DNA of 64,000 nucleotides, from assembly GCF_022558445.1 (NCBI RefSeq), contig NZ_CP054699.1, forward strand, positions 1,568,001 to 1,632,000, given 5' to 3'. The notes under the pieces are model-generated. The model had not been told where the DNA came from. It worked only from the letters and a program-made list of their open reading frames with translations, and did not search any database. The stretch's first letter is position 1. Every line of letters starts with the position of its first letter. Source of the DNA: Candidatus Contubernalis alkalaceticus. GTDB taxonomy: Bacteria; Bacillota; Dethiobacteria; SKNC01. Position numbers and translations under genes: made by a program. This document shows positions 18,897 through 29,302 of this stretch, piece after piece.

Positions 18897-19163
18897 TACA
18901 GTTCTGGGATGTCTTTGGGAAAATATAGCCATAGGTGTCTACCAAGGGAATGTTCAATTTTCTCCCGTTGCCCCGTTATCGGGTGTCTTCCTTTTTAAGA
19001 GTGTTCCCCTGGCCCCATGTTATAGACCAACACGCTGACTGTTTCCCGGTTGCCCCTCTCTCCTGCCAGCAGAGGGAGACCAGTGCACCGAGGGGAACCG
19101 GTGTATTCCAATAGCTCGCAAGGCTGTCGTTCATGGGTTTCCCAGGGACATCCCAGGACTGTA
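18897..19163 (+). ncRNA. Candidate IS110 bridge RNA region
   Basis: Closed by a long imperfect stem: 18897-18922 pairs with 19138-19163 with only a few mismatches (TTCTGGGATGTC against GACATCCCAGGA). Inside, CCGGTTGCCCCTC (about 19048-19060) pairs with GAGGGGAACCGG (about 19090-19101) with one bulged base, enclosing a smaller CTGC-CA-GCAG hairpin. IS110 transposases are guided by a structured RNA from the non-coding end next to the gene. Position and folding fit; the target- and donor-binding loops were not identified. Confidence 0.5.
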
Positions 19164-19200
19164 GACATCACATCCTTTTTCTAAGGAGGTGAAAACGACG

Positions 19201-20451
19201 ATGACTATCCCTTTGTTTGTCGGTATTGATGTAAGCAGCAAGGAAAATGTAGTATGCTGTTTAACCGATGAAGAAGAGAAACGAGCTTTATGCCGCTTTA
19301 CTGTTCTAAATAACCGACCCGGTATCATGGAGCTGCAGAAACGGATTAATCAGCTGGTAGATAAGCATAGTTTTGATGAAATTCGTTTTGGACTGGAACA
19401 TACCGGCTGCTACTCGACTCACGCCGCCATATACTTACATCGGCATTTAGATTTTGGGTGCTCTAATGTTAAAGTCTATATGTTTAACCCGAGCCTAATT
19501 AAGGAGTATAAAAAGTCTCATTTCCTTTCCCCCCCTAAAAATGACCGGGTGGATGCCTGGTATATTGCCGCCAAGGTTCGGTCCGGCCACTTACCTCATC
19601 CCTTCACCTGGAGTGAACCGATGATGGCACTGCAGCGGCTGACCCGGACCAGGTACCATCTCATGAAGGCACTGGTAAGAGAAAGTAATTTCCTTATGAC
19701 CAACCTGTATTTAAAATGCAGCGATTACACGCTTGTTTTTGAAAACAAGCTGTCGGCAACTTCTTTGGCCGTCATGGAGGAGTTTGAATCCACAGAAGCT
19801 TTAGCAGAAATCTCTGTGGACCAGCTGGTGGAATTTTTAATCCAGCATGGTAAAAATCGATTTGATGATCCTCAATCTGTGGCTAAGGAGTTACAGAAAG
19901 CAGCTCGTTCTTCTTACCGATTATCTAAGGCTATGGCTGATTCTGTTAACCTAGCTATGGCCTCCAGTATTCGGGTCATTCGGACAATTCAGGAACAGAT
20001 TAAGTCTATAAAAAAGGCTATTGAAGACCATTTAAAAACGATTCCTCAAACTCTAGATTCTGTCCCGGGTATCGGTCCTATCTTTTCTTCTGGTATCTTG
20101 GCTGAAATTGGTGACATCCACCAGTTTGCCAGCCATAAGCAGTTGGCTAAGCATGCGGGCATTGCCTGGACTGAGAATCAATCGGGAAACTTTACGGCCA
20201 GCCAAACACGGCTAATTCACTCTGGGAACCGCTATTTACGATATTACTTAATGGAGGCGGCTAACAGTGTTCGGGTGCACGACCCTGTTTTTGCAGAGTA
20301 TTATGCCAAGAAAAAGGCAGAGCCGAAACAGTTCGCCCATAAACGGGCCCTTGCTCTTACAGCACGTAAACTGGTACGGTTGGTCTTTCATCTGCTAAAG
20401 ACGAACCAACTCTACCAACAGAGAGGAGGAAACCAACAAGAAATATTATAA
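19201..20451 (+). CDS. IS110-family transposase
   Basis: 416 residues. The N-terminal DEDD domain begins FVGIDVSSKENVVC and continues with GLEHTGCYS and PPKNDRVDAWYIA, which supply the acidic residues. The C-terminal Transposase_20 domain has SVPGIGPIFSSGILAEIGDI, KHAGIAW and GNRYLRYYLMEAAN, where the catalytic serine region lies. The start is ATG 19201, about ten bases after AAGGAGGT; the GTG at 19189 overlaps that site. It is intact and probably functional. It acts as an RNA-guided recombinase with the structured leader upstream (established for the family). Confidence 0.95.
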   Translation: MTIPLFVGIDVSSKENVVCCLTDEEEKRALCRFTVLNNRPGIMELQKRINQLVDKHSFDEIRFGLEHTGCYSTHAAIYLHRHLDFGCSNVKVYMFNPSLIKEYKKSHFLSPPKNDRVDAWYIAAKVRSGHLPHPFTWSEPMMALQRLTRTRYHLMKALVRESNFLMTNLYLKCSDYTLVFENKLSATSLAVMEEFESTEALAEISVDQLVEFLIQHGKNRFDDPQSVAKELQKAARSSYRLSKAMADSVNLAMASSIRVIRTIQEQIKSIKKAIEDHLKTIPQTLDSVPGIGPIFSSGILAEIGDIHQFASHKQLAKHAGIAWTENQSGNFTASQTRLIHSGNRYLRYYLMEAANSVRVHDPVFAEYYAKKKAEPKQFAHKRALALTARKLVRLVFHLLKTNQLYQQRGGNQQEIL

Positions 20452-20590
20452 AGATTAGCTGCGATTCCATCCACCCATAATTTACCGTTAATGTAATTTT
20501 AGTACTGTTAATTTGGGTGGCTTAGTTAAGTGATGCCTTTTTTGGGCAAGCACCCCCTTAACAGCAGCGAATTTCTTAAATAATTTCCAG

Positions 20591-21208
20591 TTAACTACTT
20601 GACATCACACCGCTGCTCTTGAATATGCGCATGGACAACCCCTCGATTAATAGCCTGAAGGCATCATCCACCTGCTCTTCTCCGACTTCCTGCCTGTGCA
20701 GCAGAATAAAGAAAAGTCCACGGAGCGCTGCCGATACCGTCTTGGTATCAATGTCGCCGGTAATACAAAGCATCTCCAACAGCTGCTTTGTATCTTCATC
20801 ATCACCTACAATATGCTGCTCCACCTTTTCCCTGGGTAGCTTACGGATTAAATATGCGTATTCGCCGTTACCGCTCATCAGCCTCACCATCCATGGGTTT
20901 AGCTTAATCTCCTCAAATAACTTCATAACAGCACTGACAAAACGTTCTTTTAGACTTCCCTGCTCGCTCATCAGCACCTGCATCAATTGTTGTTTAATTT
21001 GATCATGGCTCTTTTGCAAAACTTCCATGAAAAAAAGCTCTTTGCTCTTAAAAAAGAGATAAAAGGTTCCCTTGGAAATGCCGGCAGCCCTGGCTAAATC
21101 CTGAACATTAGTCCGTTTAATGCCATAGCGCTCCCAATACTCCTTACCAGCTTCGATTAATCGCTGATAAATAATTTCTCGTTCATTACTTGTAAAATGC
21201 TTTGGCAT
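20591..21208 (-). CDS. TetR-family transcriptional regulator
   Basis: 205 residues. The N-terminal helix-turn-helix is TNVQDLARAAGISKGTFYLFFKSKELFF. The C-terminal ligand domain contains YLIRKLPREKVEQHIVGDD, closely matched by VLRKMPPELIEEHMSDD in the paralogue at 59144. It is divergent in sequence but identical in family and position to that gene, so it is the original repressor of the ABC-2 operon at 16298-18572, now cut off from it by the IS110 insertion. Whether the operon is still repressed depends on whether a promoter survives beyond the element. Confidence 0.93.
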   Translation of the reverse strand: MPKHFTSNEREIIYQRLIEAGKEYWERYGIKRTNVQDLARAAGISKGTFYLFFKSKELFFMEVLQKSHDQIKQQLMQVLMSEQGSLKERFVSAVMKLFEEIKLNPWMVRLMSGNGEYAYLIRKLPREKVEQHIVGDDEDTKQLLEMLCITGDIDTKTVSAALRGLFFILLHRQEVGEEQVDDAFRLLIEGLSMRIFKSSGVMSSS

Positions 21209-21547
21209 TCTCTATCTCCCCTATGACTATTATTTCTTAATTGGTCATTTGGATAATGGTAACATATAACTATTAACCTGTCAAGTGTATTTTTACAATT
21301 GAACGATGGAAAATATGTCAATCTAAAAAATTCCAGTGCCCTGGAATTAAAGTCTACCGCCGCATAAGCTGTTCATGTCCCAGATCAGGATAAATTATTA
21401 TGTAAGCGCACCTGTTGCTTTCATGCTCACCCACAATTTTAACCAGTAATCAAGTCAATTTTTTTTCTTAATCAGGAGTTCTTGACCATCTAACTGTTCT
21501 TCCAACTCAACCAGAGAAGAGTTCTTAATTTCTTCTCTGGTGCAAGC
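21209..21547. other. Spacer between tetR and the signalling operon
   Basis: Holds the tetR promoter (listed separately) and the 3' flank of the hybrid kinase gene. No gene is visible. Confidence 0.5.
21256..21284 (-). promoter_or_regulatory. tetR promoter
   Basis: Minus strand: TTGACA at 21279-21284, 17 bases, then TACCAT at 21256-21261. The interval contains GGTTAATAGTTATATGTTACC, a loose dyad that could be the repressor's own operator. Confidence 0.5.
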
Positions 21548-24500
21548 TTAATGCTTTGCCCTGATTTTCTGGATACCTTCCTCCACCATTAAATAAAGTT
21601 TTTTAGCATCAATGGGCTTAGAAATATAATCATCCATACCCGCCTGCAAACATCTTTCCATATCACCTTTCATAGCATGAGCTGTCATGGCAATAATTGG
21701 AATGTGCTTCCCTGTTTCCTGCTCTTTTTGCCTGATGCGTGCTGTTGCTTGGAAACCGTCCATCTCAGGCATCTGAACATCCATCAATATAAGATCATAA
21801 GGATTATTTCCCAAGCATTCCAAAGCTTCCATTCCATTGTTTGCCACACCAACCTTCCAACCTTTCCTGCTCAAAATAGTCGTGGCTAATTTCTGATTCA
21901 TTATATTATCTTCTACCAGAAGAATCTTAATTATATCACCAGAGTCAATCTGAGGAGTTATTTCATTCTCAGTTATATCTTCCTCAGATTCTATATAAGT
22001 TATATTTGGAGCTTGATACTGCTTACCAGCAACTTCTATTAAAGCGTTATAGAGTTCAGACTGTTTAACAGGTTTTACTAAAAAGGCATCTATCTTCAGT
22101 TTATTTTTGTCCATTTTATCAAAACGTATATCTATCGAAGAAAGCATCATGATAATAATATTTTCGAAGGAAATTTCTTTCCTGATTATATCAGCAACTG
22201 TAAAACCATCCATTTCAGGCATCTGGGCATCTAGTAACACTAGATTAAATGGCATGGGACCTTCATAAAATTCTTTAAGCTTATCTAAACCTTCTTTGCC
22301 GCTAGCAACTGCCGTGTTTTTAATTTTCCATTTGTTAAGTATCTCTTGCAATATCATGCGATTAGCTTTATTATCATCAATGATTAAAACTTGAAGGGAT
22401 GTAAGTTCAAATTCAACAGGTTCAACCTCTTCGAGAGTCTCTTGAGAGGACACTTTGAAAACTATACTGAAGGCAAATGTACTCCCGACACCTTCTTTGC
22501 TTTTTACTCGGATTGCCCCCCCCATCATTTCTACCAGTCTTTTTGAGATAGCAAGTCCCAGACCTGTGCCGCCGAATTTTCTGCTCATAGAACCATCTAC
22601 TTGACTAAAACTTTGAAATATAGATTCTTGTTCATCTTTTGGGATGCCTATACCAGTATCGTGCACAGCAAACTCTAACTTCGCTTTTCCGATACTGCCA
22701 TCTACTTTTTCCACAGTTACCATTATTTCTCCTGTTTCTGTAAATTTGATAGCATTACTTATAAGATTAACCAACACCTGTTGCAAGCGAGATGGATCAC
22801 CCATTAAAATGGCCGGCACATCCTTTTTTATATATAATAGAAGTTCCAGCCCTTTTTGATGAGCACGCATGGCTAAACTTGATATAGCCCTTTCCACTGT
22901 TTCATTAACATTAAAAAGCATTTCATTTATCTCCAGCTTCCCAGCCTCTATTTTGGAAAAATCAAGAATGTCATTAATGATATTAAGCAGAGAACCGGCA
23001 GAATCATTTATCATTTCTATATACTCCCGCTGTTCTGACTTTACCTCCATATCCATAACAAGATCTGTCACCCCGGTAATCACATTTAGAGGAGTGCGAA
23101 TTTCATGGCTCATATTTGCCAAAAATTCACTTTTTAATCTATTAGCTTTTTCGGCCTGAAGCTTGGCTGCCTCCAACTCTTTGTTTTTCCGCTCGATCTC
23201 CATGGTGTAATGGGCTATTTGTTTATCTGCCTTCTTACGTTCTATGGCATTAATAAATATTTCTCCTGCAACATTTAGCAGGGCAATGTTTTCCTCACTC
23301 CATGTTCTAAACTCTTTGACGGCATCAAAACCCAGAAATCCCGACAGAGTTTTTCGGTAAAACAGCGGTAACACGACTACAGAACGAATACCCTGTGCTT
23401 TTAACATGCTCTGTTCAGATGAGGCTTCTGATGGCATTTCTTCTACGTTAGGAATGTAAATATGTTCTCTGCGCTCAATCTTTTTCATCCACCAGGGTAT
23501 CAATTCCACTGGAATTCCTTTGAGATTATCTATTTGAGATTCAATACTTTGAGCACACCACTCATGAGTATTATCCACTGCCGATGCATTGGGATTTAAA
23601 AGAAACACGTAGCTGCGATCTACATTTACAAACTCTCCTATTGTTCCCAGGGCGTCATTAATACTGTTGTCTATATCATCAGAAGACAGGTTTATGAACT
23701 TTGTTGAAATGGAGGTAATAATGTGTTCAAAATCTAAACGGTAGTGAAGGGCACTATTATCTCGAGAAGAAAAAATAGCACCATTTACTCTTTGATCTTC
23801 ATCAAAAAGAAGATTACCAATAGTTTCAATTTGTAAGTAATGACCATCTGCATGACGATAACGAAATTCTAACCTGTTCGGCGATAATGTTTTTAGTGCC
23901 TTCTGAAATGTCTTTAATACCATGTTCAAGTCTTCAGGATGAACATATTCAAAGATTGAATGCCCCAAGAGTTCTTCAGGTTCATAACCCAAAATAGCTT
24001 TATTTGAAAGGCTGGCATACTTGATTATGCCATTAACATCTACCTGGGTAATCATATCCATCATGTTATCATTGATGCGTCTTAGGCGCTGCTCACTTTT
24101 CATTAAAGCCTTTTCCATCCGTTTACTCTCTGTAATATCCCGCAGCTGTTCAATTATTAGAATTAATTCTCTATTTTCGTTAAAGACAGGGGTACTGCGA
24201 CAATCTAAAAACACATTAAATTCTGGGACATATTTTTCAAGAGCTGAAATACTATTAGTTGCCAGGGCTTTCTCAGTTACACAAGGCCGGCAGCACTCCT
24301 GCCAGCCTAAAAGTTCATAGCATTTTTTCCCAAAAACTTCCTCTGGTGTTTTACCTAAAAACTCATAACCGGCTTTATTGTAGCGTAGTATAGTGTGGTC
24401 AGGTTTCTGTACCCCTATTATATCAGGAATACCGTTTAAGACACCTTCTAATAGTTCTGATAGCTCACGGTACTTCCTTTCACTTTCTTTTAAAGCTAAA

Positions 24501-25051
24501 GTCCTCTTCTCCCGTTCTTCAACTTCTCTTAATAATTGTTTATGAGCAAGGCATCCTTTCAATGAGACAGTAAACTTTAAGAATGCATTCTTCATTTTAT
24601 TTAATTCTTCTCTTCTAAAAAAAGCGTCAGCATTAAAGGAAAACAGCGTTAATAGCCCTATTTCTTTTAATGGAATTACCATGCATGCTCCATCTTTAAT
24701 CCAGTTTTCATCAACCAATCCACTTAAAATATCAAGAGGAGTTGTTGTAATAAAGTAGTCATTATCATATATTATAGAAAAAATAGGATGTTCAGGAGAA
24801 ACGTGTTTTGATGACATATAAAAATCAGGGTTTGCATAGACAAGGGAAGCTCCTTGGTCTTTGTTATTACCCTTTAAAAGTCGATCATAAATCCAAACGG
24901 CACTGAAGCTTAAGTTTTTCCGTCCCATTAGCCTTTTCAGGAAAAAATCGCAGTTTTCTTCTAACTCTAAAGATTGCCCAATAACCAATGCCAGCTCATA
25001 CAGAAGAGATATATCCTGGATAACATTATCAAAGTAACCTTTTCTATTCAT
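21548..25051 (-). CDS. Cytoplasmic hybrid histidine kinase with PAS, GAF and two receiver domains
   Basis: 1167 residues with no membrane helix. An N-terminal GAF-like region is followed by two PAS domains (about 200-320 and 330-440; the second includes [30 protein letters not shown]) and a GAF domain (about 445-620). The histidine is in [14 protein letters not shown]. The ATPase domain has [17 protein letters not shown] and GGTGLGLAI. Receiver 1 carries [13 protein letters not shown] and receiver 2 [13 protein letters not shown], both with phospho-acceptor Asp. The start overlaps the FIST gene stop by eight bases and follows AGGAG. It is the last gene of a four-gene signalling operon. The output is unclear because it ends in a receiver. 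Confidence 0.95.
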   Translation of the reverse strand: MNRKGYFDNVIQDISLLYELALVIGQSLELEENCDFFLKRLMGRKNLSFSAVWIYDRLLKGNNKDQGASLVYANPDFYMSSKHVSPEHPIFSIIYDNDYFITTTPLDILSGLVDENWIKDGACMVIPLKEIGLLTLFSFNADAFFRREELNKMKNAFLKFTVSLKGCLAHKQLLREVEEREKRTLALKESERKYRELSELLEGVLNGIPDIIGVQKPDHTILRYNKAGYEFLGKTPEEVFGKKCYELLGWQECCRPCVTEKALATNSISALEKYVPEFNVFLDCRSTPVFNENRELILIIEQLRDITESKRMEKALMKSEQRLRRINDNMMDMITQVDVNGIIKYASLSNKAILGYEPEELLGHSIFEYVHPEDLNMVLKTFQKALKTLSPNRLEFRYRHADGHYLQIETIGNLLFDEDQRVNGAIFSSRDNSALHYRLDFEHIITSISTKFINLSSDDIDNSINDALGTIGEFVNVDRSYVFLLNPNASAVDNTHEWCAQSIESQIDNLKGIPVELIPWWMKKIERREHIYIPNVEEMPSEASSEQSMLKAQGIRSVVVLPLFYRKTLSGFLGFDAVKEFRTWSEENIALLNVAGEIFINAIERKKADKQIAHYTMEIERKNKELEAAKLQAEKANRLKSEFLANMSHEIRTPLNVITGVTDLVMDMEVKSEQREYIEMINDSAGSLLNIINDILDFSKIEAGKLEINEMLFNVNETVERAISSLAMRAHQKGLELLLYIKKDVPAILMGDPSRLQQVLVNLISNAIKFTETGEIMVTVEKVDGSIGKAKLEFAVHDTGIGIPKDEQESIFQSFSQVDGSMSRKFGGTGLGLAISKRLVEMMGGAIRVKSKEGVGSTFAFSIVFKVSSQETLEEVEPVEFELTSLQVLIIDDNKANRMILQEILNKWKIKNTAVASGKEGLDKLKEFYEGPMPFNLVLLDAQMPEMDGFTVADIIRKEISFENIIIMMLSSIDIRFDKMDKNKLKIDAFLVKPVKQSELYNALIEVAGKQYQAPNITYIESEEDITENEITPQIDSGDIIKILLVEDNIMNQKLATTILSRKGWKVGVANNGMEALECLGNNPYDLILMDVQMPEMDGFQATARIRQKEQETGKHIPIIAMTAHAMKGDMERCLQAGMDDYISKPIDAKKLYLMVEEGIQKIRAKH

Positions 25052-26162
25052 AAAAAACTCCTGTCACAATTGTTTTGTTAAAAAATTCAAGATATCCTTC
25101 TCCATAAGAAGAGATTTCACCTAGAGTCAACATCCCAAAGGGCAAAATGTCTTCACAAATGGCTGAAAGGTTTTGTTTAACTTTTTTTAATTCTACAGGA
25201 AAATTCTTTTCTAGAAACAGCACCCTGGAAATACAATCTATAACCATAGTGTGGGTAATTTTTTCCCCTTTTGCCTCCATACAGTCTGCAGCTGCCTGCC
25301 CTGCCGCCTCTATAAGGGCAGTATCAGTCCCTTTTAAAATATCCAGAACACTATTTTCCGGAACTTCTCCTACACAGATAAGTTCCCCTTCTTCACCAAC
25401 AGCTATAGGATCACGCACAACACATTCTACATAATCTTTTAGCATGCCAAATGGAAAGCCCTTTGCAATGTCAAAAAAGTTATTGGCTGTGAATTTTTTT
25501 TCTGAATTATCCTCCACAATTTCTCTATAAACATCATAAGCCTTTTGCCAATTAAGTTCAATTACCCTGTTCTTGCTGGTTTTTGTTGCCACCAATGGTC
25601 CCATAATCCGCTCCCAACCATGCCTGACTCCTAATTTACATTCCAGTGCTAGAAATGTAACTATAGCTGCATCCTGGAAAAACCCCTGGGGTGAAAAAAG
25701 ACAAGGTTTTTGCTCTAGTGAAATTGAACCTGCTCCACCACCGAAATAATTAACAGAACGTGCCAGTCTGCTAAAAAGCTGGGATAAGAAGTCAGCTATA
25801 TTGCCTGTAAGACCGTCAACCAGAATTAGGGCCGAATGTTTTTTGTCAGCTTCCCCATGTATTGCTGTAAACTCTGGAAGTTGAAAATCATTCCTATCCA
25901 AATCGTTTATGACATAAGGACCGTATAAAACCGGAAAGCTTTCTAACACAACTCCACTATCCGTCTGTTTCTCATCATAAATAACTCCAGGGAAGATACC
26001 GCCAAAAAAATTAATTTTTTCATCATTTAAGCCTGAGATGAGTTCCGGCACATTTACAGTGCTTTTTTCTCCCATCACAATAAATACAACTCTTCCTTCT
26101 GAAGAATTCAACTCTTTAGTAGCTCTAACAATTTCTTGAACTTCTGGGTTGGATAAGTACAT
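25044..26162 (-). CDS. FIST-domain sensory protein
   Basis: 372 residues. The FIST N domain covers about 15-200 ([36 protein letters not shown]) and FIST C about 215-355 ([34 protein letters not shown]). FIST modules are ligand-binding sensory domains found with kinases and cyclic-di-GMP enzymes; amino acids or other small molecules are proposed ligands. GGGAGGGGAG precedes the ATG. It overlaps the upstream REC-GGDEF-EAL gene by 38 bases and the downstream hybrid kinase by eight, so the three are translationally coupled and likely act in one pathway. Confidence 0.88.
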   Translation of the reverse strand: MYLSNPEVQEIVRATKELNSSEGRVVFIVMGEKSTVNVPELISGLNDEKINFFGGIFPGVIYDEKQTDSGVVLESFPVLYGPYVINDLDRNDFQLPEFTAIHGEADKKHSALILVDGLTGNIADFLSQLFSRLARSVNYFGGGAGSISLEQKPCLFSPQGFFQDAAIVTFLALECKLGVRHGWERIMGPLVATKTSKNRVIELNWQKAYDVYREIVEDNSEKKFTANNFFDIAKGFPFGMLKDYVECVVRDPIAVGEEGELICVGEVPENSVLDILKGTDTALIEAAGQAAADCMEAKGEKITHTMVIDCISRVLFLEKNFPVELKKVKQNLSAICEDILPFGMLTLGEISSYGEGYLEFFNKTIVTGVFYE

Positions 26163-27831
26163 TAAACTCCCCTCCCTTTATTAATTCCGCAGCCGGTTTT
26201 CCCATATAGTACCCCTGGGCATAGTCAATTCCTATCTTTTTTTGTATTTCATATATTTCTTTATTACTGACAAATTCCGCTATGGTTTTTATACCCATCT
26301 TTTTTGAAAAGGCCACTATTGATTCTACTATTGCCATTGATGCTCCCTCATTTGCCAGGCTTGATATGATAGAACCGTCTATTTTCAAATAGTCTACCCC
26401 CATATTCAGCAAATGAGAAAAGTTTGAATAACCTGTACCAAAATCATCAATGGCAATTTTGCATCCCGCTTTTTTAACTTTTTGAATAAAACTGTTTACT
26501 TGTGTGTAGTTTTTAATATTTTCTACTTCAAGAATTTCAAAAGTTAACTTTGCTGCAGAGCTTATGTTCTTTTCTAATATATCAAACATATATTCCTTCG
26601 TGTTATTACTTAACATATCTTCTATCGATATATTAATTGAAAAGTCTCCTTTCATTTCCATACAAAATTCTATGGCCCTGTCAAATACTAATCTTGTTAA
26701 CTGGGGATATACCTTTGCCCTTTTTGCAAAGTGCAAAAATTCTCCTGGCATAATGATTTTGCCATTTTTCTCTTCAATCCTTAATAAACACTCATGTTTA
26801 ACAACTAATCCTGTTAAATTACTAATTATAGGTTGATAATAAACCAGCACCCTGTCATCCTCAATGGCTTCTTTAATATTTCTAGTACATTGTATATTTG
26901 CGAGAAAGTCTTTATCTTTTCTTATCGTTTCATTATAAACACAGTATTCTTCTCTATGCTCCTTGGCGTCACCCAGAGCCATAAAGGCATTAGATATAAC
27001 CTTCTCTCCTGATATGGAACGAGTAAATACTTCTGCACCAATACTTATATTGATTCCAATACTTACATTATCATAATCGTATAATTTTTTTGTTAAGACC
27101 ATATATAACTCTTTCAATATTTTTTCCAGCGTATTATTTGAAGTATCAATTTCTAGAAAGATGGCGAATTCATCAGCTTGTAACCTGTATACAGTTGAAG
27201 TATAATCTTCAAAAAAAATTAATAACTTGTTAGCAATAGCAACTAATATGTGATCAGCTGCTGTATTACCAAAAAAATCTACAATTTCTTTAAAAGAATC
27301 AATATCCAAAATAATAAGAAATCCTAGCTCTTTTTGTTCAAGGTCAAGCAATAACCTGGTTCTGCTTGGCAGTCCTGTCAATGGATCATTATAGAGTCGT
27401 GCAATTGCATTTATCTCCCTATCCTTTATGCTGCTCTGAATAATTCTAGAAACAGTCTGAGTAAATTTTTTCATATTAACTGGTTTAATTAGAAAAAATT
27501 TCACTCCTGTTTCAATAGCATTGATTAAAGTATTCGTATCATTATGTGCAGAAATTATTACAGAGTAAATATCCCTGTTGATTTCCTTTATCTGCTTGAT
27601 CATTTCAAGTCCATCCATAACAGGCATGGAAATGTCTGAAAAAACAATATCAAACTTAGATGGTTCTCGGGTAAACTTGGACAAACCCAGTTCACCATTC
27701 TCAGCAACCTCAACTTTTTTAAAAAACTTGTTTAATAGTGCAGTCATTTGCTCTCTACTTTTCTTGTCATCCTCAACATACAGCACTTTCATTAAAGCAG
27801 TTTCTTTACGAATATCTTTTAAGTTCAACAT
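26125..27831 (-). CDS. REC-GGDEF-EAL cyclic-di-GMP signalling protein
   Basis: 568 residues. The receiver domain (residues ~13-130) has VLYVEDD, phospho-acceptor in IVFSDISMPVMDG and FFLIKPVN. The GGDEF domain (~150-290) has QADEF in place of GGDEF, so it is very unlikely to make cyclic-di-GMP. The EAL domain (~305-555) retains ECLLR, NISIEDML, EILEVE, IAIDDFGTGYSN, YLKIDGS and AEFVSN, so phosphodiesterase activity is plausible. It follows the kinase-like gene by five bases, and that protein is the obvious phosphodonor or partner. The role would be lowering cyclic-di-GMP in response to the operon's sensors. Confidence 0.94.
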   Translation of the reverse strand: MLNLKDIRKETALMKVLYVEDDKKSREQMTALLNKFFKKVEVAENGELGLSKFTREPSKFDIVFSDISMPVMDGLEMIKQIKEINRDIYSVIISAHNDTNTLINAIETGVKFFLIKPVNMKKFTQTVSRIIQSSIKDREINAIARLYNDPLTGLPSRTRLLLDLEQKELGFLIILDIDSFKEIVDFFGNTAADHILVAIANKLLIFFEDYTSTVYRLQADEFAIFLEIDTSNNTLEKILKELYMVLTKKLYDYDNVSIGINISIGAEVFTRSISGEKVISNAFMALGDAKEHREEYCVYNETIRKDKDFLANIQCTRNIKEAIEDDRVLVYYQPIISNLTGLVVKHECLLRIEEKNGKIIMPGEFLHFAKRAKVYPQLTRLVFDRAIEFCMEMKGDFSINISIEDMLSNNTKEYMFDILEKNISSAAKLTFEILEVENIKNYTQVNSFIQKVKKAGCKIAIDDFGTGYSNFSHLLNMGVDYLKIDGSIISSLANEGASMAIVESIVAFSKKMGIKTIAEFVSNKEIYEIQKKIGIDYAQGYYMGKPAAELIKGGEFNVLIQPRSSRNC

Positions 27832-27836
27832 ATCAC

Positions 27837-28643
27837 CTACTTCTTATCCATTTCTTTTACTCTTTTTGGTAGATAGATGATAAAATGTGTATTACCATTT
27901 TTATCATAGATTTTCAATTCCCCTCCTAAAGCTTCTTGAATTATATGATTTATTATATCTAGTTCATAAGCAGGTTCTTTCTTACTTAAAATGACACCTG
28001 CATTGTGGCTGATTTCTATCATAAGTTGATACGCGGAATTATTACTAGGCCAGGCTCTAATAATAATCTTTCTATTCTCTGGTTCATGATCTGCAAAGGA
28101 TTTTATAATACTGGAAATAACACCTAGGAATACATACTGTAAATCATTCTTATATGTATTAATTGTTATCTGGTCATCTATTTCATTTTTAATTTTTATG
28201 TTTTTCTTGTATAGCTGTGTCTGCAGCATATCAATAATCGAGTTTAATACTTCATTTAAGTCAATCTTTACAGGGATATCCTCCTGATTAAAAAACTCCA
28301 TAAAGTCGGTCATCGTTTGGGCTAAGTCGCCAGCAATCTTAACAATTAAATTGGTAGTTTCAATTATTTCTCTCTTATCTTCATCTAATTCTACAGAAAT
28401 AGCAACATTTGCTGCAGCTAAACTAATACTGTTTAATGGCTGTCTCCATTGATGCGCTATAGAATTAATAATGTCTCCAATTAACGCCTGTCGTGATTTT
28501 TGAATTAGAAACGTATTCTTTTCCTGATTTTTTAATTGCTCTTTTTCTACTATGGTTTTTAAATCCTCATTTGAACAAGAAAGCTTATCTATTAAAAGCT
28601 GTAATTTTTGCACTTTTTCCTGTAATTCATGTTGACTTTTCAT
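27837..28643 (-). CDS. Soluble histidine kinase-like protein with degenerate ATPase domain
   Basis: 268 residues. An N-terminal coiled coil (HELQEKVQKLQLLIDKL) leads to a HisKA-type helix pair with DIINSIAHQWRQPLNSISL, giving a clear phospho-acceptor His. The C-terminal half has the position and length of an HATPase domain. However, the N-box Asn region reads VISSIIKSFADHEP and the G1 box reads SHNAG, and no GxGLGL motif is present. It may bind no ATP and act as a phosphotransfer or scaffold protein. The start at 28643 follows GGGAGG at seven bases; the ATG at 28670 lacks such a site. It is the first gene of the operon. Confidence 0.85.
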   Translation of the reverse strand: MKSQHELQEKVQKLQLLIDKLSCSNEDLKTIVEKEQLKNQEKNTFLIQKSRQALIGDIINSIAHQWRQPLNSISLAAANVAISVELDEDKREIIETTNLIVKIAGDLAQTMTDFMEFFNQEDIPVKIDLNEVLNSIIDMLQTQLYKKNIKIKNEIDDQITINTYKNDLQYVFLGVISSIIKSFADHEPENRKIIIRAWPSNNSAYQLMIEISHNAGVILSKKEPAYELDIINHIIQEALGGELKIYDKNGNTHFIIYLPKRVKEMDKK

Positions 28644-29302
28644 GAAAAAACCTCCCAGGTATATTCTCAAAGAACTATTTTCACATTATTATGACTGATT
28701 ACTTCACTATCCCTTGGATACAGTTTTTCCCTAGGGTGACTTTATTCTTATTAATACTTTTATCGTCAAGCATTATCATTACTTGACATGTTTAAAATTT
28801 CTTTTTCCAACGTAAGTGACTTTATAAATATTGTTTTTAAATATAACATGATTAAATCACACTAAGTAAGCTGAGCTTTTTTCTTCAAGCTGGTGAACAA
28901 ATCTTATTGAAAAAAATTTTTAGTGAAGCAAAATACATCCTATTTTAAATGCACATAATTGCAGGTACACCTTTTTACTGCAAAGAAGCAGTTACTGCCT
29001 GCTGAGCAGCACAAATATTAATAAAAAAAAAGAAAACCCCCTTCAATTTTTGAAGAGGGTTTATCTTAAAAACTGAAAAAAAAACTGAAATTCTAGTCAA
29101 ACACACAGGCTGTGGTGGTGGTAGTCCTGAGAAGGCGATTCAAAATGTTGTAGAAGGACTTATAGAAGCTGAAAACAAAGCCATAGAAGCTGAAAGTGAT
29201 AGGAATGTAAACGATGATACAAAAAATGATATGTGTAGTCTATTATATTACAAAAAGCTTTTATTTACATTGAGGCTGCTATTTATCTAAGAACTTAGTG
29301 AT
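28644..29302. other. Non-coding spacer
   Basis: Contains the upstream region of the signalling operon and, at 29034-29062, a terminator for the ABC operon on its right. An open stretch at 29084-29290 (+) has glycine- and glutamate-rich translation but no start codon. No gene is supported. Confidence 0.5.
29034..29062 (-). terminator. Rho-independent terminator
   Basis: On the minus strand, AAACCCTCTTCAA pairs with TTGAAGGGGGTTT across a short loop and is followed by TTTTC and a long T run. It lies 240 bases after the ABC permease gene and probably ends the GntR-ABC operon. Confidence 0.65.

Larger units (their letters stand above)
18850..20520 (+). mobile_element. IS110-family element (boundaries approximate)
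   Basis: One transposase gene preceded by about 300 bases of strongly folded non-coding sequence. IS110 elements lack terminal inverted repeats, so the ends could not be placed. The element lies between a TetR gene and the ABC operon it would normally adjoin, as shown by the intact paralogous module at 59144-62083. Confidence 0.6.

Noticed and set aside
29084-29290. Plus-strand open stretch reading HTGCGGGSPEKAIQNVV and onward
   Set aside because: The composition is peptide-like, but there is no start codon after the upstream stop and no known family; not reported as a gene.
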